Shown here in pieces: positions 63,737 through 64,000 of a stretch of DNA of 64,000 nt; within the stretch, counting starts at the first letter, position 1, and every line of letters begins with the position of its first letter. Where the stretch lies: contig CM063498.1 in the NCBI GenBank assembly GCA_032207245.1, positions 91,332,848 to 91,396,847 on the forward strand, written 5' to 3'. Both the position numbers and the translations under genes were made by a program. The stretch comes from Pardosa pseudoannulata. Its lineage: Eukaryota; Arthropoda; Arachnida; Araneae; Lycosidae. Below the pieces are notes generated by a model, which saw nothing but the letters and a program-made list of their open reading frames with translations, did not search any database and had not been told where the DNA came from.

Positions 63737-64000
63737 ACCATTGATTCATTTTGAATGTAAAAGAATATGTTGAACTTTGGTTCTTTTTTCAGGTTTTATT
63801 ACACTTTTCTCCTAGATTGGGAAAAAAAGAAAAAGAATTATCTTATGCATATTTTTGATGCTATAGGTTTTTATTAAAGTAGGTTGTTAGTATAGGTCGT
63901 TAAGTTCAATTAGGACCAAGTTACACCGCTGTGATATCCTGGACCTATTGATATTTAGAATGTAAAGGAATGTGTTGAACTTTGATTTTATTTTTAGGTT
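63737..64000. repeat. Start of a ~205-bp tandem repeat at window edge
   Basis: TTGAATGTAAAAGAATATGT with TTGAACTTTGGTTCTTTTTT and CAGGTT at 63751-63795 recurs as TAGAATGTAAAGGAATGTGT with TTGAACTTTGATTTTATTTT and TAGGTT at 63956-64000. Only two units are visible; the array presumably continues to the right. Confidence 0.7.

Noticed and set aside
63770..63800. Splice acceptor (T-rich tract then CAG) signalling an exon
   Set aside because: The motif is part of a repeated ~205-bp unit, the second copy has TAG in its place, and no open frame follows.

Overview
This window is AT-rich, repeat-dense eukaryotic DNA, most likely from an arthropod and probably a spider. That placement is an inference from the tRNA-derived SINEs with CCAAA-repeat tails, a Merlin (ISXO2-like) transposase relic, Tc1/mariner and piggyBac relics, and very long TA microsatellites. 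I found no host protein gene, rRNA gene or functional-looking tRNA gene. Every long open reading frame I could interpret lies in a microsatellite, a tandem array, an LTR or a decayed transposon, so the window is best read as intergenic sequence or a giant intron.

Layout: (1) 1-2.3 kb holds an LTR-like element with a tRNA-like segment, TA tracts, and a ~590-bp unit present twice. (2) 2.3-9.9 kb is a ~500-bp tandem array whose monomers share a hairpin. (3) 10.0-11.76 kb is a ~243-bp tandem array. (4) 11.77-14 kb holds two SINEs, a mariner-like transposase relic and a 775-bp TTAA-flanked element. (5) 15.9-17.9 kb is a ~215-bp tandem array. (6) 18.24-25.0 kb is a ~310-bp array split by a three-level nest: a TTAA-flanked (piggyBac-type) element contains a Merlin element, whose transposase gene contains a 619-bp TTAA-flanked MITE. 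A second, unrelated MITE (536 bp) lies further along. (7) 25.4-26.1 kb is a solo LTR with a perfect 5-bp target duplication. (8) 30.5-31.66 kb is a SINE carrying both a MITE (sister of the one at 22.3 kb) and a single monomer of the 16-kb array. (9) 31.8-46.6 kb holds a second copy of the LTR-like element, SINEs, LINE 3'-end relics inside a duplicated composite repeat, a Helitron-like fragment, and two ~1.05-kb solo LTRs each with perfect 5-bp target duplications. (10) 49.3-53.2 kb holds SINEs and three more tandem families. (11) 55.9-60.9 kb is a ~265-350-bp array interrupted by a SINE and an internally deleted piggyBac-type element; one monomer carries a huge TA expansion. (12) 61-64 kb holds CA/TA tracts, a second Helitron-like fragment, a SINE and the start of another tandem repeat.

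There is no operon or pathway. The elements are related by insertion order: tandem arrays and SINEs act as dated substrates, because neighbouring monomers or sister SINE copies supply the empty-site sequence. This allowed several insertions to be reconstructed to the base. Coordinates of decayed elements and of array edges are approximate unless a target duplication is quoted.
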